Source: Pardosa pseudoannulata
Taxonomy: Eukaryota > Arthropoda > Arachnida > Araneae > Lycosidae
Assembly: GCA_032207245.1 (NCBI GenBank)
Contig: CM063508.1
Span: forward strand, 89,927,390 to 89,991,389
DNA length: 64,000 nt
Reading direction: 5' to 3'
How positions within the stretch are numbered: position 1 is the stretch's first letter; each line of letters starts with the position of its first letter. The notes under the pieces are model-generated. The model was not told where the DNA came from. It ran no database searches and saw nothing but the letters and a program-made list of their open reading frames with translations. Below are positions 1 to 14,696 of the stretch, in pieces. The translations under genes and the position numbers were made by a program.

Positions 1-724
1 ATTTATGAATATTAAAATTTCCAATTTAGAATGAAAACTTGCCACTCAAAACATACCCCTTTAAACCTTTCCATAGTAATAAATGAAAAATTAAAGACAA
101 GAGTAGAGAATGAGTGCTATTATATTTGTATTTCTAATTCAGTATGAAAATAATTTTATACTGTGAAAGTTGTCTTCTAGTTAATATTAAAAAGTGCTAA
201 TCATGAATCACCTCCTAAAATTTTAAAGATCTCTAAGAAAGGAATATCAACAATACTATAGATGTTTGAATTAAAGTAACATTTGGAAAATGCTTATAAT
301 AAGAGTTTAATTCCTGTGTCAGTTTCAGTTATATAGTTAACAATCAGCCATATTTATTTGTTTTTATTTAACTTTCCTTATTGATTACAGTTAATTCAAA
401 TTTATAATTTCTTCATGTTGATACCATAATGTATATTCAATAAATTTAAAATGAATTGAAATTTTTTGTATTTTTAATGAGCTGGATAATAAGAAAAAAT
501 AAATAATTGTTTGATTTTGTGCAAGTAAACTTTAAAAGAATTTCTTTATTGCATTGCTCATGTGAAAATATATAGTATAACTTTTATAAGTAATTAATTT
601 TTTTTATGTGCATATTTTCAATTTTCCTTGTGTTTATATTTGTTCCTACATACAAATAAGGACTTATATGCAAATATATAGTACAGTAGTTTTATTGTGA
701 ATTTTTCTTTATTTCTTTTTTAAG
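1..724. other. Intron upstream of the first visible RFX exon
   Basis: AT-rich sequence with no open frame of note, ending in a pyrimidine-rich stretch and an AG at 723-724 that serves as the acceptor for the exon at 725. The first base of the codon at the exon boundary must come from an exon outside the window, so this is intron and not 5' flank. I see no repeat or RNA gene in it. Confidence 0.6.
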
Positions 725-3700
725 TACCAGCACAAGAAGGTGAAAGACAAGAAATAACTGTACAATCCACTCAAAGTGCCCCTTGCATTCAGTATGTAGA
801 TGAAGGAGGTGGGACAAATGTGTTTTCTTCTTCAAATAACCATATGTAAGTAAATATTCTCTAAGGTTTGTTTAGATAACATTAAAATATTATAATAATA
901 ATTTACTAAACCTTGATACAATATTTTAATAACAATTAAAGCTTTACTAAGAGAAATTAAGACTTTACTAACTCTTAATTTCTTTTAAGCTACCATAATA
1001 TCAGACTCTTGGTTTCACTTCATTCATAACATTTTGTATTTCTACATAAGTATCTTTGACTTACGAAATGTAAATATGTTCAGTAGTTATTAATTTCTAT
1101 TCATTTTGTAATTCTATTACCTTTGATTTTATGTTTAACTTGTTGCTGAGATGTGGTGCAGCTTATGTTGTTTGCATTCCTTTTATTTAGATCAGGCATT
1201 GCAGCTTTTAGAAATAGGATTTATATAGGACTGTGGGCTGCATAGAACTATTATAGGGCTGAGTTCCGTAGTATTAATATTCATGAAAATTTTAAAAAGT
1301 GGACACATCTTTTTTATTTTAACCTGTGTGTTATTTTAATTAAATGTCAATATAAAATGTATAAGAATAAATATAAAATGCAAAATAACTTAATATTCCT
1401 TATTAATTAATATTAATAATCCAGTCTCTATGGTCCTATGTCTGAGCAACAAAGTCACAATCATTTGGTGATGATAGGAGTGGCTATGCTTGTGGTAGTA
1501 GAGAGGGTAAGCACAACAGGAGTCATCAGATATAATTTACTATAAAAAAAAACAAGTAAAAATAAATAAAACCCTCATGTTAGTGTGAGGCCCAGTGTCA
1601 CAGTAAAGCACAATAAATAGAACAAACAAATTTTACCAAGAAGCTAGATTCAAAATATTTGGAAAATTCATTGCAGGCCATACAAAATCAAGATGCAGAC
1701 AATGATTCAACCACTGGGCTACATATTATGCATGCCTAATTTAGATTATACTTGGTGCAACTAGTATTACCTTTACAGTAGTTATGGTTTCTTTGCTTAT
1801 GTATACTGGTGCTTGTGGCGAAGTCTATTGGGGTATGCTTTGTTGTGTTAATACATTTTTCTGCATTTGGTTATTGTTTTAGTTGCTAAAATAGATATTT
1901 TTCTGGTAAATGAAGTAATGGTTCTTTGAAACAACAGAATGTATAACACTTGTTTTCTTTATTCTATGCATTCTTTTCATATAATGTTTTGATAATTATA
2001 CCTACAGGGGAAATGTATCTCTTGTGTAATGCTATACCTATAAAAGTATCATTAAATTTTATTCATTCAATGTATATGCTATTTCTAAAGGGATTGAAAT
2101 TCTAAAATGTAGTTAAGCTGTTGGCATGACTTAAAGTTTATGCATTCTTGTGTATAAATGTATGATATTATAGTTAAGTGTAAATTATAGCTATATACTT
2201 TAATGTGTATCTCTGTGTGTGTATATATATATAGTGAGAAAGAGAGAGTACCAGCTGTTTCCCAAAATGTGTTACTTTTGAAAACATGATCATTATGTTT
2301 ATAACGAAATAAGAGAATTAATAATTATTCTGTAATAAATAAATTTTATTTGATTGTTTGTGCCTGTATTTAAAGAAATATTATGTATTTTTATTTTTAG
2401 GACTACATTTTCAATATACACTTCATCTGAAACTGCCAATATGTATGCCCAAAATTCAACTGCTTATTATAATTCAAATAATACGCCTGAAAATTATTCA
2501 CAGGTATTATAACTTCCGCTCTTTTAAGAAAAGAAAAATATTTGTTTAATGTTTGTTTTGTTTTTCTATTCAACATGATACTTGTGTTTTCCAATTTGCT
2601 TTGAACCCTTAGTTACTTTTACATTTTATCTTAAAAACAAATTTATGAAATAAATTCATAAATACTAATATTTTCTCATTTCTTTAATTATTTTTCAAAA
2701 ACAAGTGTAAACAAAACCTACTGCCCTTGAGTAATATATATCTTTTATTATAACGAATTTAGCAAAAAGCTTTTCTTTAATTCACTGTAAGCATGTTTTA
2801 TAAGAATTGTCAAAAAAAAAATTTTTTTTTTCTTCTGTTAGAGGTAAGAGTGTAAAGATAGAATTGTGGTGTTTGATGTATGAATATTTGTGTGTAAAAC
2901 ATCAGAAATTTTAAAATTTCACTATTACATTATTAAATTTAGAATACATAGATTAATGATTATCCAGAACAGATAGAAGAAACATATATTTTATTTAATG
3001 ATTTCATCACCATTTTTATGCAAGAAACTTGGTAGATTGTAGAAGTAATAAGGGGTCAGATTTCTCACAGCATATATAAATTATAAAAGTGCCATGGCAC
3101 ATTTCCTTTTCAGTGTTACATGTGTGGTATGAAGTCCACAGGCTAGTCTGCAACTCTCACAGGTGTTCATGCTCTATCTTTACATATTTACTTATATAAT
3201 ACATATACAGTCAAATCTCAATATTTCAAATTTGATGAGAAAGACAAAAAAAATCCTAGAATTTAAGTTATGGAACATTGTGCTATTGATAGTAGAATAA
3301 AGATAGAAGCTTTTTTTTTTTTACATACCTATTTTAAAAGCATTGCATTTTTATTGTAATAAACACATTTTACAATTTTATTAAATTCAATTGTTTTCTT
3401 TTGTCTATTACACTCTCTAAGGACAATGGCTTTAAATGGGTCCTCTGACATATTTGGCTGACTCTGAACATATCTTGTCAAATTGTTCACTGTAGAAAGT
3501 GCTTGTTTGTTTGTCACATTGAATGGTAAACTGTTGATTTCTTTATCCTCTTCTGCTACTTCACAAGTAGCTTTTGTTTCATCGATATAATTGTCATCTC
3601 ACTCACCACACACTGTTTTTGCATCATCTACAATGACAAAATCATTACATTGCATGTTATTGAGCTTCATGAGTCTGGTCATTAAGTTTCAATCATTTTC

Positions 3701-6700
3701 AGTGCAGTTTTCAGCAGAATTATTGATGTTAATTGTGTGATTTTTTACTTGATCTTTTAATGAATTCAGTCTTTTTTAAGCTATTTATTATCACAGAGGA
3801 AGATACATTGTTCCATGCTTTGTCAACCACTTACATAGGTTGTAAACCACTAACACATAGATGGTTAAACCCTGTCTTGCATTTTATTAACCACAATCAC
3901 TGAAACATAGTTCTTGATTTCCCAATCATCAACAGTTTTAATTTCTCTGTTCCATTCATATTTGCACAAAACAATAAAGTTCTTTATTTATTTTGCCTAC
4001 ATGACATGCTTCACCCTTTACATGCATAATTTTACCTGATGTCCATTTAAAAAGACCAGTTTCATCTTAATGAACACAAAGTAATCTTTCATGATCAAAC
4101 CTATTTTCTTCTTAAATCATTCACAAACTTCCTCCTCAATGCAAGTATGAAATTTTCAAACCAACCATTTCCTTATTTTAAATTTTAAGTGACTGAATTC
4201 TTTTGCAAAAGATTCAGCTTTTTCTTTGATTACAAGTCCATCTAAAGAAATACTTTGAGTTCTGCATTGTATAATTCACATCTAAAGGACTTCTCTCTTT
4301 CAAGAAATTTGCTAGTTTTTAACTTCTTTAACTTGTCTAAGCCTACATCAAACTTTTCTAAGATAATTGCTGCATTTTTTAAAGATGTAGACAATGTGCT
4401 GCTTTGGAATCTGAAACTCCTTTGCAATTTCAAACTTCTTTTCAACTTCCTCAATGATTTGTTTCTTCACTTCAGTAAAAAATGTATTCAATTTCTGTTT
4501 GTTAGCCATTTTGAACAGGTGATTTGCAGAGGTTGTCAGCTCCAAGTACTCAATTTTTTCTAAAATGACCAAGAAAGGAAACTTTTTGGGATGTCATTTG
4601 GTAGCATGAATGTGAGATAAAATAAGCATGCATTGACACCTTTCTTTCATTTCTTTGTTGCAATGATAAGAAATTATTCATTGTCTTAGGATCCACTTAC
4701 CTCTTAATTCTTATTCATGCTATAATTTCCATTTTTTTTAAACCACTTCAATCCAAGAAAATAACCTGCAGAATAAAAGGACAAGGAAAGGAAAGATAGT
4801 CACTGCATATGCAATGGCCACTGACTGAAATGAGATAAGGAAACAGTAAAATAAGAATTTCAAGTTCCATCTTGGGGAGTCAAGAGAAGTAATTTCATTG
4901 TGTTATTGACATATCTATATCCCTTCATTTTGAAGTTTATGCTTCAAGGGCAAAATTGCTGGTCAAGTTTGCTGAATATAACCTTTCTGTTCTTTAAGTT
5001 TCTATTTTTAGCTTTCGTAAAAAAGAAAAAAATTCTATGGTATTTATGAAAAAAATTAAGCTGTCAAGGAAGGAGCCAAAAAATATATGTCAAACCTCTT
5101 TTTTATGTTGAGTACATAGGAAATGTTAAAAAAATTTCTTTATCTTCAAAAAATTCACAAAATCAAGGTTTGAGTTTGAAAGGTTCAACTGTATATGGCA
5201 ATCTTTATGGGGGGGGGATTTCAACCCTCATTTTCCCCTTCAATTATACCACTCCTTTTCTTCAATGACACATCATCCCAGGGTGGGCCATGGCCTTCCT
5301 TAGAATTGAATTCAAAGCAACCCCTGTCTTGGACATACTTCTCCAGTTTTTAACTCTGAGGACTTTCAGATTTGATTCAAATCCCTCAATCCATTGGATC
5401 CTTGGTCTTCCTCTTTTTCAATTTCCAGTTGGTTTAGCATTGAAAATCTCTTTAGTGGCTCAGTCATCTTCCATTCTGGTCAAATGTCCTGCCCATTTTA
5501 ATCTTTGAACTGAAATAAATTTGATTACGCCTGGCTCTTTGCATAATTTATAAATTTCCAAGTTTGTTCTTCTCCAAGTATCATTACTTTCTATTCTCCC
5601 ACAATGTTTTGCAGTATCTTTCTTTCAAAGACTGCTAATATTTCTTTATCAGTTTCAGTCATTGCCCATGTTGTAGCTGCATAAGTAACTATTGGTCTTA
5701 TGAAATACCACTCTAGATACCTATAAATATGTGCCTTACTCAAGAGTTGACAAGTCAGACTTTTTTTTATTCTCTGGACAGACAGACAAATGTAAAACAT
5801 TGTATACACTCAAGATTTGCATTAAAAATGGTTCTTTTTTATGTTAAAAAGTTAAATTTTTATCATACCATCATAAATTTACCTACAATGAAAATAACCA
5901 ACTTGAATCTAAACAAAATATCAAACCCCACTTTATACCTACACAAAGCCAGGTACTTCAGCTAGTTGTGAACAAATTTAATCTTCCTTGCTGAGAAAAA
6001 ATGGGTTTCAAATTTGATAATTGAGCTTGCAATGCTTTCAGGCATTGCATGTGTATACTTTTTATTGTTTTTTAATCATTTTCATAATTTTATAAAGTTT
6101 TTTTTTCTAATCTCTGTGTTGGATATATTTATTTGACTGTACTGTGTTTAGAAATGTAACAAAGACATCTTTTTACAGGTAAATATCTCAGAAAATCAAG
6201 GCCAAGATTCTGGAGTTCATTCTTTTACTGAAGAACAAAATGTTTTTCATGTTTTGGATGAGAGTAATATTGCAGAACCAGAGAACAGTCATATGGTCTG
6301 CTACCCCAGTTCTCGATTATCAACTGCCACAGTTAGTGATATTATTAAATTACCTTCATTACAATGTCCTTATATTGTAATTATTTTACCTATTGTAAAT
6401 ATTTTATCCATGTTTTTAAAATAATGTAATATTTAAATAAAATAAATAAAGGTAATTTATCTTTAACCATTTATATAGATATATTTAAAAGCTTTTATGA
6501 AAATATGTCTCTAATCTTCTCTTTCTTTTTTCTTCCCCCTCCCTTTTTTTTTTAATAGATGAATTGGCTTCTTGATAATTATGAAATGGCTGATGGAATG
6601 AGTGTACCTAGAAGTACAATGTATAGTCATTATTTAAAGCATTGCAATGATCAAAAGATGGAACCTCTAAATGCAGCCTCTTTTGGTAAATTAATTCGGG

Positions 6701-8213
6701 CAGTTTTTTCTGGTTTAAGGACTAGGAGACTTGGCACGAGGTAAAACTATTTAATCAAATTTCCTTAATATATATTTTTCATATTCTGACAGGATTTTAA
6801 TAATGTGTTATCTTTAAAAGCTTTTTAATTTTCTTTTGAAATAATAGGAATTTTTTATGATATAATGATTCAAATAATAGTATTTGTTTTTATATTAACT
6901 TTTCTTTTATAACACCTTATATTTTAAGGTAAGTCTTTATCTATGCCTGTCTGTTGACAGAAAGTGTATTTGCATTTAAAAATGCTAAAGAATATTAATC
7001 AGGGCATTTTTTTATTATATCCATTATATTGAGTGTACTTTTATAAATCATCCATATTAATGTCTAAATAAGTATTTTTAAGTCTAAAATAATATTTTCA
7101 TATAACTAAAAGTTGTAAAAGATTTTATGCTATATAGCATTAATAATTGTAAAACTCATTTAATAGTAAAATGTGAGAAAAATTATGATTTTCAATATTT
7201 TCCATTAAAAAATCCTTATCTGGGAATTTTTATTGAAATTGTTATATGGAATGCTAGCTTTACTTTGAACCATAGATATGTCCAGCATTTTGTTACTTTT
7301 TTCTCATAATTTCTCTGTAACATTTTTATTGAATATTCTATTTACTTATTTGTCAAGTATTCTATAATGAATATGAATATTATTAATAATATATTTAACA
7401 TATTGAAATTTTATTTAACAAAAATTTTATTTGAGATTTTTCATTATATCCTTTCTATCATTAATATAGCTGTTAATTGAAACTTTATAGTTACTACTAT
7501 GAATTTATTTATTTGTATTTAGCGAAATGTTAAATGTTATGTTCTCTTTAAAGGGGTAATTCAAAGTACCATTACTATGGCATACGCTTAAAAGCAACGT
7601 CTGTTGTTAAATCACTTGGTGATCTTGTAAATACATCTTACAGAAATGCACCTTTTATGCAAGTTCGTAGGTAAATATTTTTACATGTATTTGTGAGTGT
7701 TTATGCTTGTATTATTATATATATATATATATATATATATATTATCTATGTGCATTATGTTTTTGTTAACTCCTATATTCTGGAAGTTATTCTTTGTGTA
7801 AAATTCCTAATAATACTTTAAAATTTAAAAATAATTTTTTCTCTTTCTTTTATTTCTTAATAAATCAATAATTGTCTTTTTATAATTTATTTTAGTAAAA
7901 GGAAAATTTAGTTCAATCTTTTTTTTTTTTTCGGTGATGATTTGTTTTCTGATTTTGTGTTAAAATATGTATTGTTACTTATCTATTTTTCGATTAATTT
8001 GTATATGTTAAAGTAAAATATTTAGTTTATGATAAGTTTTAGGATTTCCCCTACATTTTCATGTTTATATTTATTGTCATCTAATAGTGCATTTCATCAT
8101 TTCAGTATTTTTCCTTCCTCCATAGAAAGCGCATTAAAAAAAAAAATCAAACTTGCTGATAATTTTGTTGAATGTCAAAGAAATAATTATTGTATATTCA
8201 TTTATTTAATTTC

Positions 8214-8244
<31 letters not shown>

Positions 8245-9576
8245 GATTTCTATGTATTATTTCAAAATTTAAATAAATACAACAAAATAATAAAATAGCC
8301 TTCTATTAAGGAATGGTTCTTTTCTGAATTTAATATTATGTTAATTTTGTGCATTCTTTTCTTGTGTTACAAGGATTCTTACATCTTAAATTAAAGTTTT
8401 AAGAAGCTTCATAATTTTTGCTGGCTGAGAAAACCAGAATATTTCCAAAGGCTCTTGATAAAAAGAAAATCCTTTTTAATAGAGGCTAATTTTGTAAAAT
8501 ACCAAAATGTAAGTGATGTATACGTTAAATAAAACTTGGAATAAAGTTTTGGATTGTTTTGTTGCTATATACCACTATTTGGGGATATATAGTGACCACT
8601 ATTTGGTCACTTATAAAATACAAGAAAAGGGTAATTTTTTTTTTAAGTAATTTTATAGCTGTGGGTATGTTGAGCCCTGGGCAAACCAAATGATAAAAAT
8701 ACTGACATTTAGTGAGCCTTTATGTAAATCTTTTTATCTCAGTTAAATTTTTAAGTATTTTTTAGATTGCTTTCTTTGTTTCTTCTACCTTAGGTTGAAA
8801 TCAGAACAGCCTTTAAAAGGTGATAGTAACAGCAACTGTTCAGACAAAAAGTATTTTGAGTCAACTGAACAAGAAAAGAAAAGATCACCTCAGAGCCAAA
8901 ATAAATCTCACCAGATAATTTTAGGAGATGCGTCAACAGCTATTCCAAATATTGATATTAAAATTTCTGCCTCATCTTTACCTCATGGTATAACTCTGGA
9001 TAAAATTAACCTATTTAAAACAGCATATAGGAAGCACTGTGAGGTAAGTACCTTCTTCTCAAATTTTCCAAACAAATGTCTTGATTTATTTAACTTTTTA
9101 AAGTTTCTTTTTAATGTCATTATTAATGTTTGTCACATGTTGGAGAATTATAGATTTTTGCCATAGTAGCTGCCATTTTAATTTCAAAAATGTCTCTCAT
9201 TTGCTACTTTTTTAAAGTAGTTTAAGACCTTGTTATTTTATCATCTCATTAAAATGTAGAAAATTTTTTAATTAAACTTTATTTTGAAAACATTTCTGCT
9301 AATACTTTCATTTTCTAAACATATTCTTTTCACTTTAGTACATAAACTAAAAAGGTTATCTTGAAATTAATAGATTCTCAATAGTAAATTAATTTTTTAA
9401 TTACATATTTTCTAAATAATAAGTGCTGTGTATAGTGCAGCTTAAATTTTAATGAGTTTATATAAAGAATTAGTTTAAATCCAATGATCATAATTAAAGG
9501 GCCATTCAAAGCCAATGTTACCATTTTTAGTTTTTTTTTTTCCACCAAACAGGGGACATACATATATTTTCTAATT

Positions 9577-9645
<69 letters not shown>

Positions 9646-12600
9646 TGCAATGCATTTTTAAAAATTTTGAACAGTGAAAATGTTAATGTTGGTTTAGTTG
9701 ATTGGATGAAGTTGATTTTCAAGATTATGTTTCCTGGTAAGAATGGTACCAAAATGCAGACAAGCAACTGCAAAAAATTTTGGGCAAGTTGCCTGTGTAC
9801 ATATTACATATTCTTATCAAATATGAACAAAATGAATTCTTTCATAGATTACAAACATCTGATGAAGACCATTGTATACTTATGCAAGTCTAATTTTGCT
9901 GAAAATTTTACCTTTCATTTTAAGCGAAATTCAAAGTGCACATTGGCTAAAAAATCAAATTTTTACATGCATCATTTGATATAAAAATCAATCCCTTTCT
10001 TATGTTATTATTTCTAATTACTTCTTTACAAGCACAACAGACTTGGCTTTGACTTCCTCAACCACACACTCCCTTCAACAACTTCTATCATTAGCGACTC
10101 CTCTCCAGTTCCTTTTTTTTTTTTTTTTTGTTTTTTTTTTTCTTTAAGTCTAGATACCAATTGATTTAGCCCTTTGTTGAGGTTTCTGAACTGAGATTTT
10201 TTTTATGGAGTAAGGTAGTTGACCCTATACCCAACTCCCCATCTGGAAGACCAGTCCCCTTATAAGATCCCCAAGGGCTGGCTACCCAGCTATACCGCAG
10301 GCACTGGATACCTATTTTAGATGATGCAAGTCATTATTTTATATAAAGATTTATACTATATAATATGACAGGCCTTCAAGATTATATAAGAGTTTAAACT
10401 AATTGGAAATTTTGCAACTTCACATGGAAAGGAAGTCATTGATGGTATAGGTGATATGATAATACATCTAATATGGAAGGAAATGAAATTCAGATTTTGT
10501 TTAGAAAGCTGTTTAGCTGACGAGGGCTAATGAGACAGGGACCTACTGATGAAAATTGATTTCAAATAGCTTCAAACATCGTTGCCAGCAACGAATTTAA
10601 ATCCAGAAATATTTTAATTCCCTATGCTATAGAATTTGCAGCTGTTGCCCATGATTTTGTGAAAACAGCTATTATAGGTAAATTGGAATTTGAAAGCAGC
10701 ATATCTAATTTAGATTTGCATTTCAAAGATGTTTTTGCAATAGCAGACACTCAAAATGTACGTATTGTTATAAGAAAGTATAGCAAAAGTTATTGAAGCA
10801 TCAAAAATAGAAGATACTACTTTTTATTTTAAAGTTAATGATTCCACCAGTATTCTAAAATTTAAGAGAGGGAAAATTGGTAACTTTCAAGCTAAAGAGA
10901 AAAAATATATTCATTGAGTGTTGGATAATTATCAGATTTGCATATGAAATTCTTCTCAGGCTAAGGATTTTACTGTCAAAGTAACAAATATAATAAATGA
11001 CACTACATTAGTTGTATATGGCTAGACAATATGGAAAGAATTTGTTTGTTTTCCAAGATGTTATAGATATTATCAACATAGATACATGTTCAGTTGTTGG
11101 ATATTTAAATGAGTCATGGTCAATTCCAGATGTCTTTTCCAGATTGTTTGAATTTATATAATCTGTAACGAGTGCTAAATCCTCCCATTGAGACTGTAAT
11201 TTCAAAAAAGTCCATTTAAATAGTGTCCTCTCCTGCAGTCATTCATTTATCTGTTACATATTTCATGTTGCTCTGTTATGGATAAGAATTCTTTTTTCTA
11301 ATATTTATATTATGGTAGCTGCCAAATTTTGTGAAAGAAATATTTCTGGGTACCCACTAAATAAAATACATTCTTTTTAAAATAAATTTTACATCATTTT
11401 ATAAGTTATATGAATAAATGTTAAAGTTTTTAAAAATTAAGGTAATTTCTATTTGTCTTTTACAACAGCATCTTTTTTATGATAATAATTTATGAAATTT
11501 TTATTATTAATTACAAGTATATTTATATTGTTTTAGAGGTCATGTACTTAGTGTAGCCATAGTGGATAAATTTTATTTTTGCATTTTGAATAAAATACTG
11601 CCAATTTTTCATCCATGATTGTTAGTCTGTTACAATAGAATTCCCTAAACTAGTCATAAATGCAAGCTTTTTGTTTAAAGCATTTTATTTCTTGATTGAT
11701 TTATTTCAATAGTGTTATTACATTTTTATATAAATACATTATTTTAATTAGCATTATCTTTCCTTTTTTTTTCTTTCCAGACAATGCTTGAATCTGTTGT
11801 AAATTTCCAGTTTTCAGATGTTGAAACTTTATGGCATTCATTTTGGAATGCTTCTTCAGATAGTCAAAGGTACATACACTTTATATGAATTTTCAATTAT
11901 CCCTCTGGCTATATAAACAATCATTTTTAAAATTTTGAAAATGCTAATAAAATGAAATAAGCATAAAATTGCATGTATGGTATATAAATGTAAGTATATT
12001 ACTATATTTCAATGATATTGTAGAAGCCCTTTTATTTGTTGATGCAACCTTTTAAATTCTGTATTCTGCTTTTGAATACAATATATATTATGTTGGACTC
12101 TAACTCACTCTCCTTTTAATTTGATTTTATTATTTCAAAGCAATATTTTAAAACTATATTAAATTGCAAAGAACTTGTTATGAATTTGAAATAGTAAGTG
12201 TAAAATAACAAGCCCCTGAAAAATTATTTTTCATATTTCTGGTTTTGCATAGGAAAAACTATAACTTTTAATTATTTGTCTACACTAAAAAAATTTAATC
12301 TTAATATGGAAGTAAAATGTTATTTATAGGTATAAAAATATTTTAGAATATTGTAAAAATTATCTTTATATTTGTTTAATCAAGAAAAAATTGTGTAACA
12401 TTTTATGGAAAAATATTTTTTGTTATAAGGCAATTAATTTTATGCAATTTATTCTGCTTATTCAATAATGTTCCATAAAAATATTTTAGACAAACATAGC
12501 AATTAAAAACGTTTTTTTTTTTTTCAATTGATATTCTTTGAAAATTAAATATTTTTTTTCCTTGTTTTAAATTTAAAACTAAAGTTTTATGATTCTCTAG

Positions 12601-14662
12601 TACAATAAAAGTTTGACTCCTTTAATTAAAAAATATATTTAAGTACTATGGTTAAATTTATACTTTGTAATTTTTATAAAGAGAATATATAAATAAGATA
12701 TTCACCAAATAACTAACTTATAATATAGTCTGAACTTTCATTTGTGTTGCTTTTATTACTAGTTAATAATTATTATTGAATTTCAGTGATATACACCTGA
12801 CTAAATCTTTGCTGTTGGTATTATTATCTTTGGATCCAATAAAAGAGTTTATCAAACAAACTGACTATCAGTTTTATCAAAATCTAGTCGATGTCTTGAT
12901 TCCTGATGTTTTGAGGCCAATACCAGGTAAATAGATGTTTTGCTTTGATTTTACTGTCATTAAATTTTCTATTCTATATTTCTTACTACTCTAAATTTAA
13001 AAATTTTAGAATTTCTGTAAAAAATTAAAGTAATGAGAATTCACAAAGTTTTTACTAAAATGCTATTTCAAGATATTTTGGGCATTAATATTTATTGTTT
13101 AGTAAAAAAAGAAATGACATAGAAAAAGGCCTACTGTACCTTATAATACAATTGTTTCTATGTCTGCTCTATTAGCAGATATTTCCTTTCCTCCTTCAAG
13201 AGAAGTAAAATATAGTGAAGTTTTGTTTAGAATCTTCCAAATTTTTCATTTCAATTTTTGTTTGCTCTAAATTGTCATGTTTAGTTTCAAATTTTACTAT
13301 CACATGGTGGCCTACTTATTTTCTAAAAATCATGATTTTTACTTGATTACCTTTGCCAAACTCCAGTAAATTTAATTGTTGGGGGGGGGATTATAAATAG
13401 AACTCTTAAAATGAAAAAATTGTTTCTAAATTTTTCCTGCACATATCTACATCATTTCAAATTTTGAAGTATTTTACTCTACCTTCCCTTTCTACTTTAC
13501 TGCACTGTCTGAATTAAAGCTATCATCATTCACTCTTTAAGAGCTATCCATTGAATTATTGTCAACTTTGATGAGAGAAATCGCAGTGTATTTTATTTAT
13601 GCTAATGGTGGACCAGAATGTATTAACCCAGCTTAAAATTTCTTGTTATTATTGTTACAGAATCTCAAAATGTCTTTAGATCTATATTCCATTTGGAAGC
13701 TACAATAAAATTATTCTTGAACTGCAACATACTCTTTAAAATTGTTTACCTTAACTCTAACTATGAAGAATAAAATGCAATATTTTGTTAATTAAATAAT
13801 TTGTGAAACTAATTTTTGGTTTATTTTAATTATTACTTTTAAGCAATTGGTCATTATTAGATTTGTCAATATGATACTATAAATATGTATATTTATACAT
13901 ATAAAATTTCTTTTCATGATTTTTCTTCCTTATTTTGATATTTTAGGTAGATTTGAGATTAAAATTTGAAATTAATAAGCTATTTTTAAAAACAGGGGCA
14001 GGGGTTGTTATGCAGGAAAAACCTGGAATTCTGGAGATTTTGCACTAACCATTTCCAGTTTACTCTGAGACAAATCAGAGAATACACTACACTCTCTATG
14101 ATTCTCAAACAATTCAAATTTCAAATAACTGATGTGACACAGTCTATTAGACTCCAAATTTAAAAATAAGACATTGAAACTCGGTAACCTGCTTTGACAG
14201 CACACTGCAAGAAGGTATTGAAAAAGACGAGAGCCATTTACAATTTTGAGGAATAAAAATGCTTAGGGATGAAAGCCATGGAGTCAGTGACACCAAATAG
14301 CATCAGTTATAGGTAATTGTAAAAGAGACATTGTTTTCATTGAATGTAAACAAAAGTACAATCAATGCTCAAAAGAGCATACTTGTCATATTAGTATAAA
14401 CAAAGTTGAGAAAGGAAGAAGTTGAATGCTACTCTTTATTTAAAGAAATAGTTCAGGCAATTTATGAAAATCTTTTATTTATATTTTCTTGTAAAATTTT
14501 ATTCTTTTAAAATGTGTTTATAATACTTTCATATTTTTAAAAATATATATATTATTTCCTAATTTTTATTGGAGTAATTTAATTGAAATGTCATTCACTT
14601 CTTGCATCCATAATGTATAAGTTTGTAAACTAGATATTTTTTTCTGGCACCAAAAACACCTC

Positions 14663-14696
<34 letters not shown>

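Noticed and set aside
6332..6424. Read-through of RFX exon 3 to a stop at about 6424
   Set aside because: The frame stays open past 6331, but GTTAGT at 6332 joined to the exon at 6559 gives an exact match to the RFX family, so the extension is intron.
8029..8298. 89-codon open frame on the + strand
   Set aside because: Contains a (CT)n microsatellite translated as Ser-Leu; lies inside an RFX intron.
9484..9984. 166-codon open frame as a gene
   Set aside because: Its first third is a translated (TA)n microsatellite, and the rest is a degenerate mobile-element fragment with no start or flanking splice context.
14008..14205. 65-codon - strand frame in RFX intron 8
   Set aside because: No family resemblance; sits in a slightly GC-richer block of probable old repeat.
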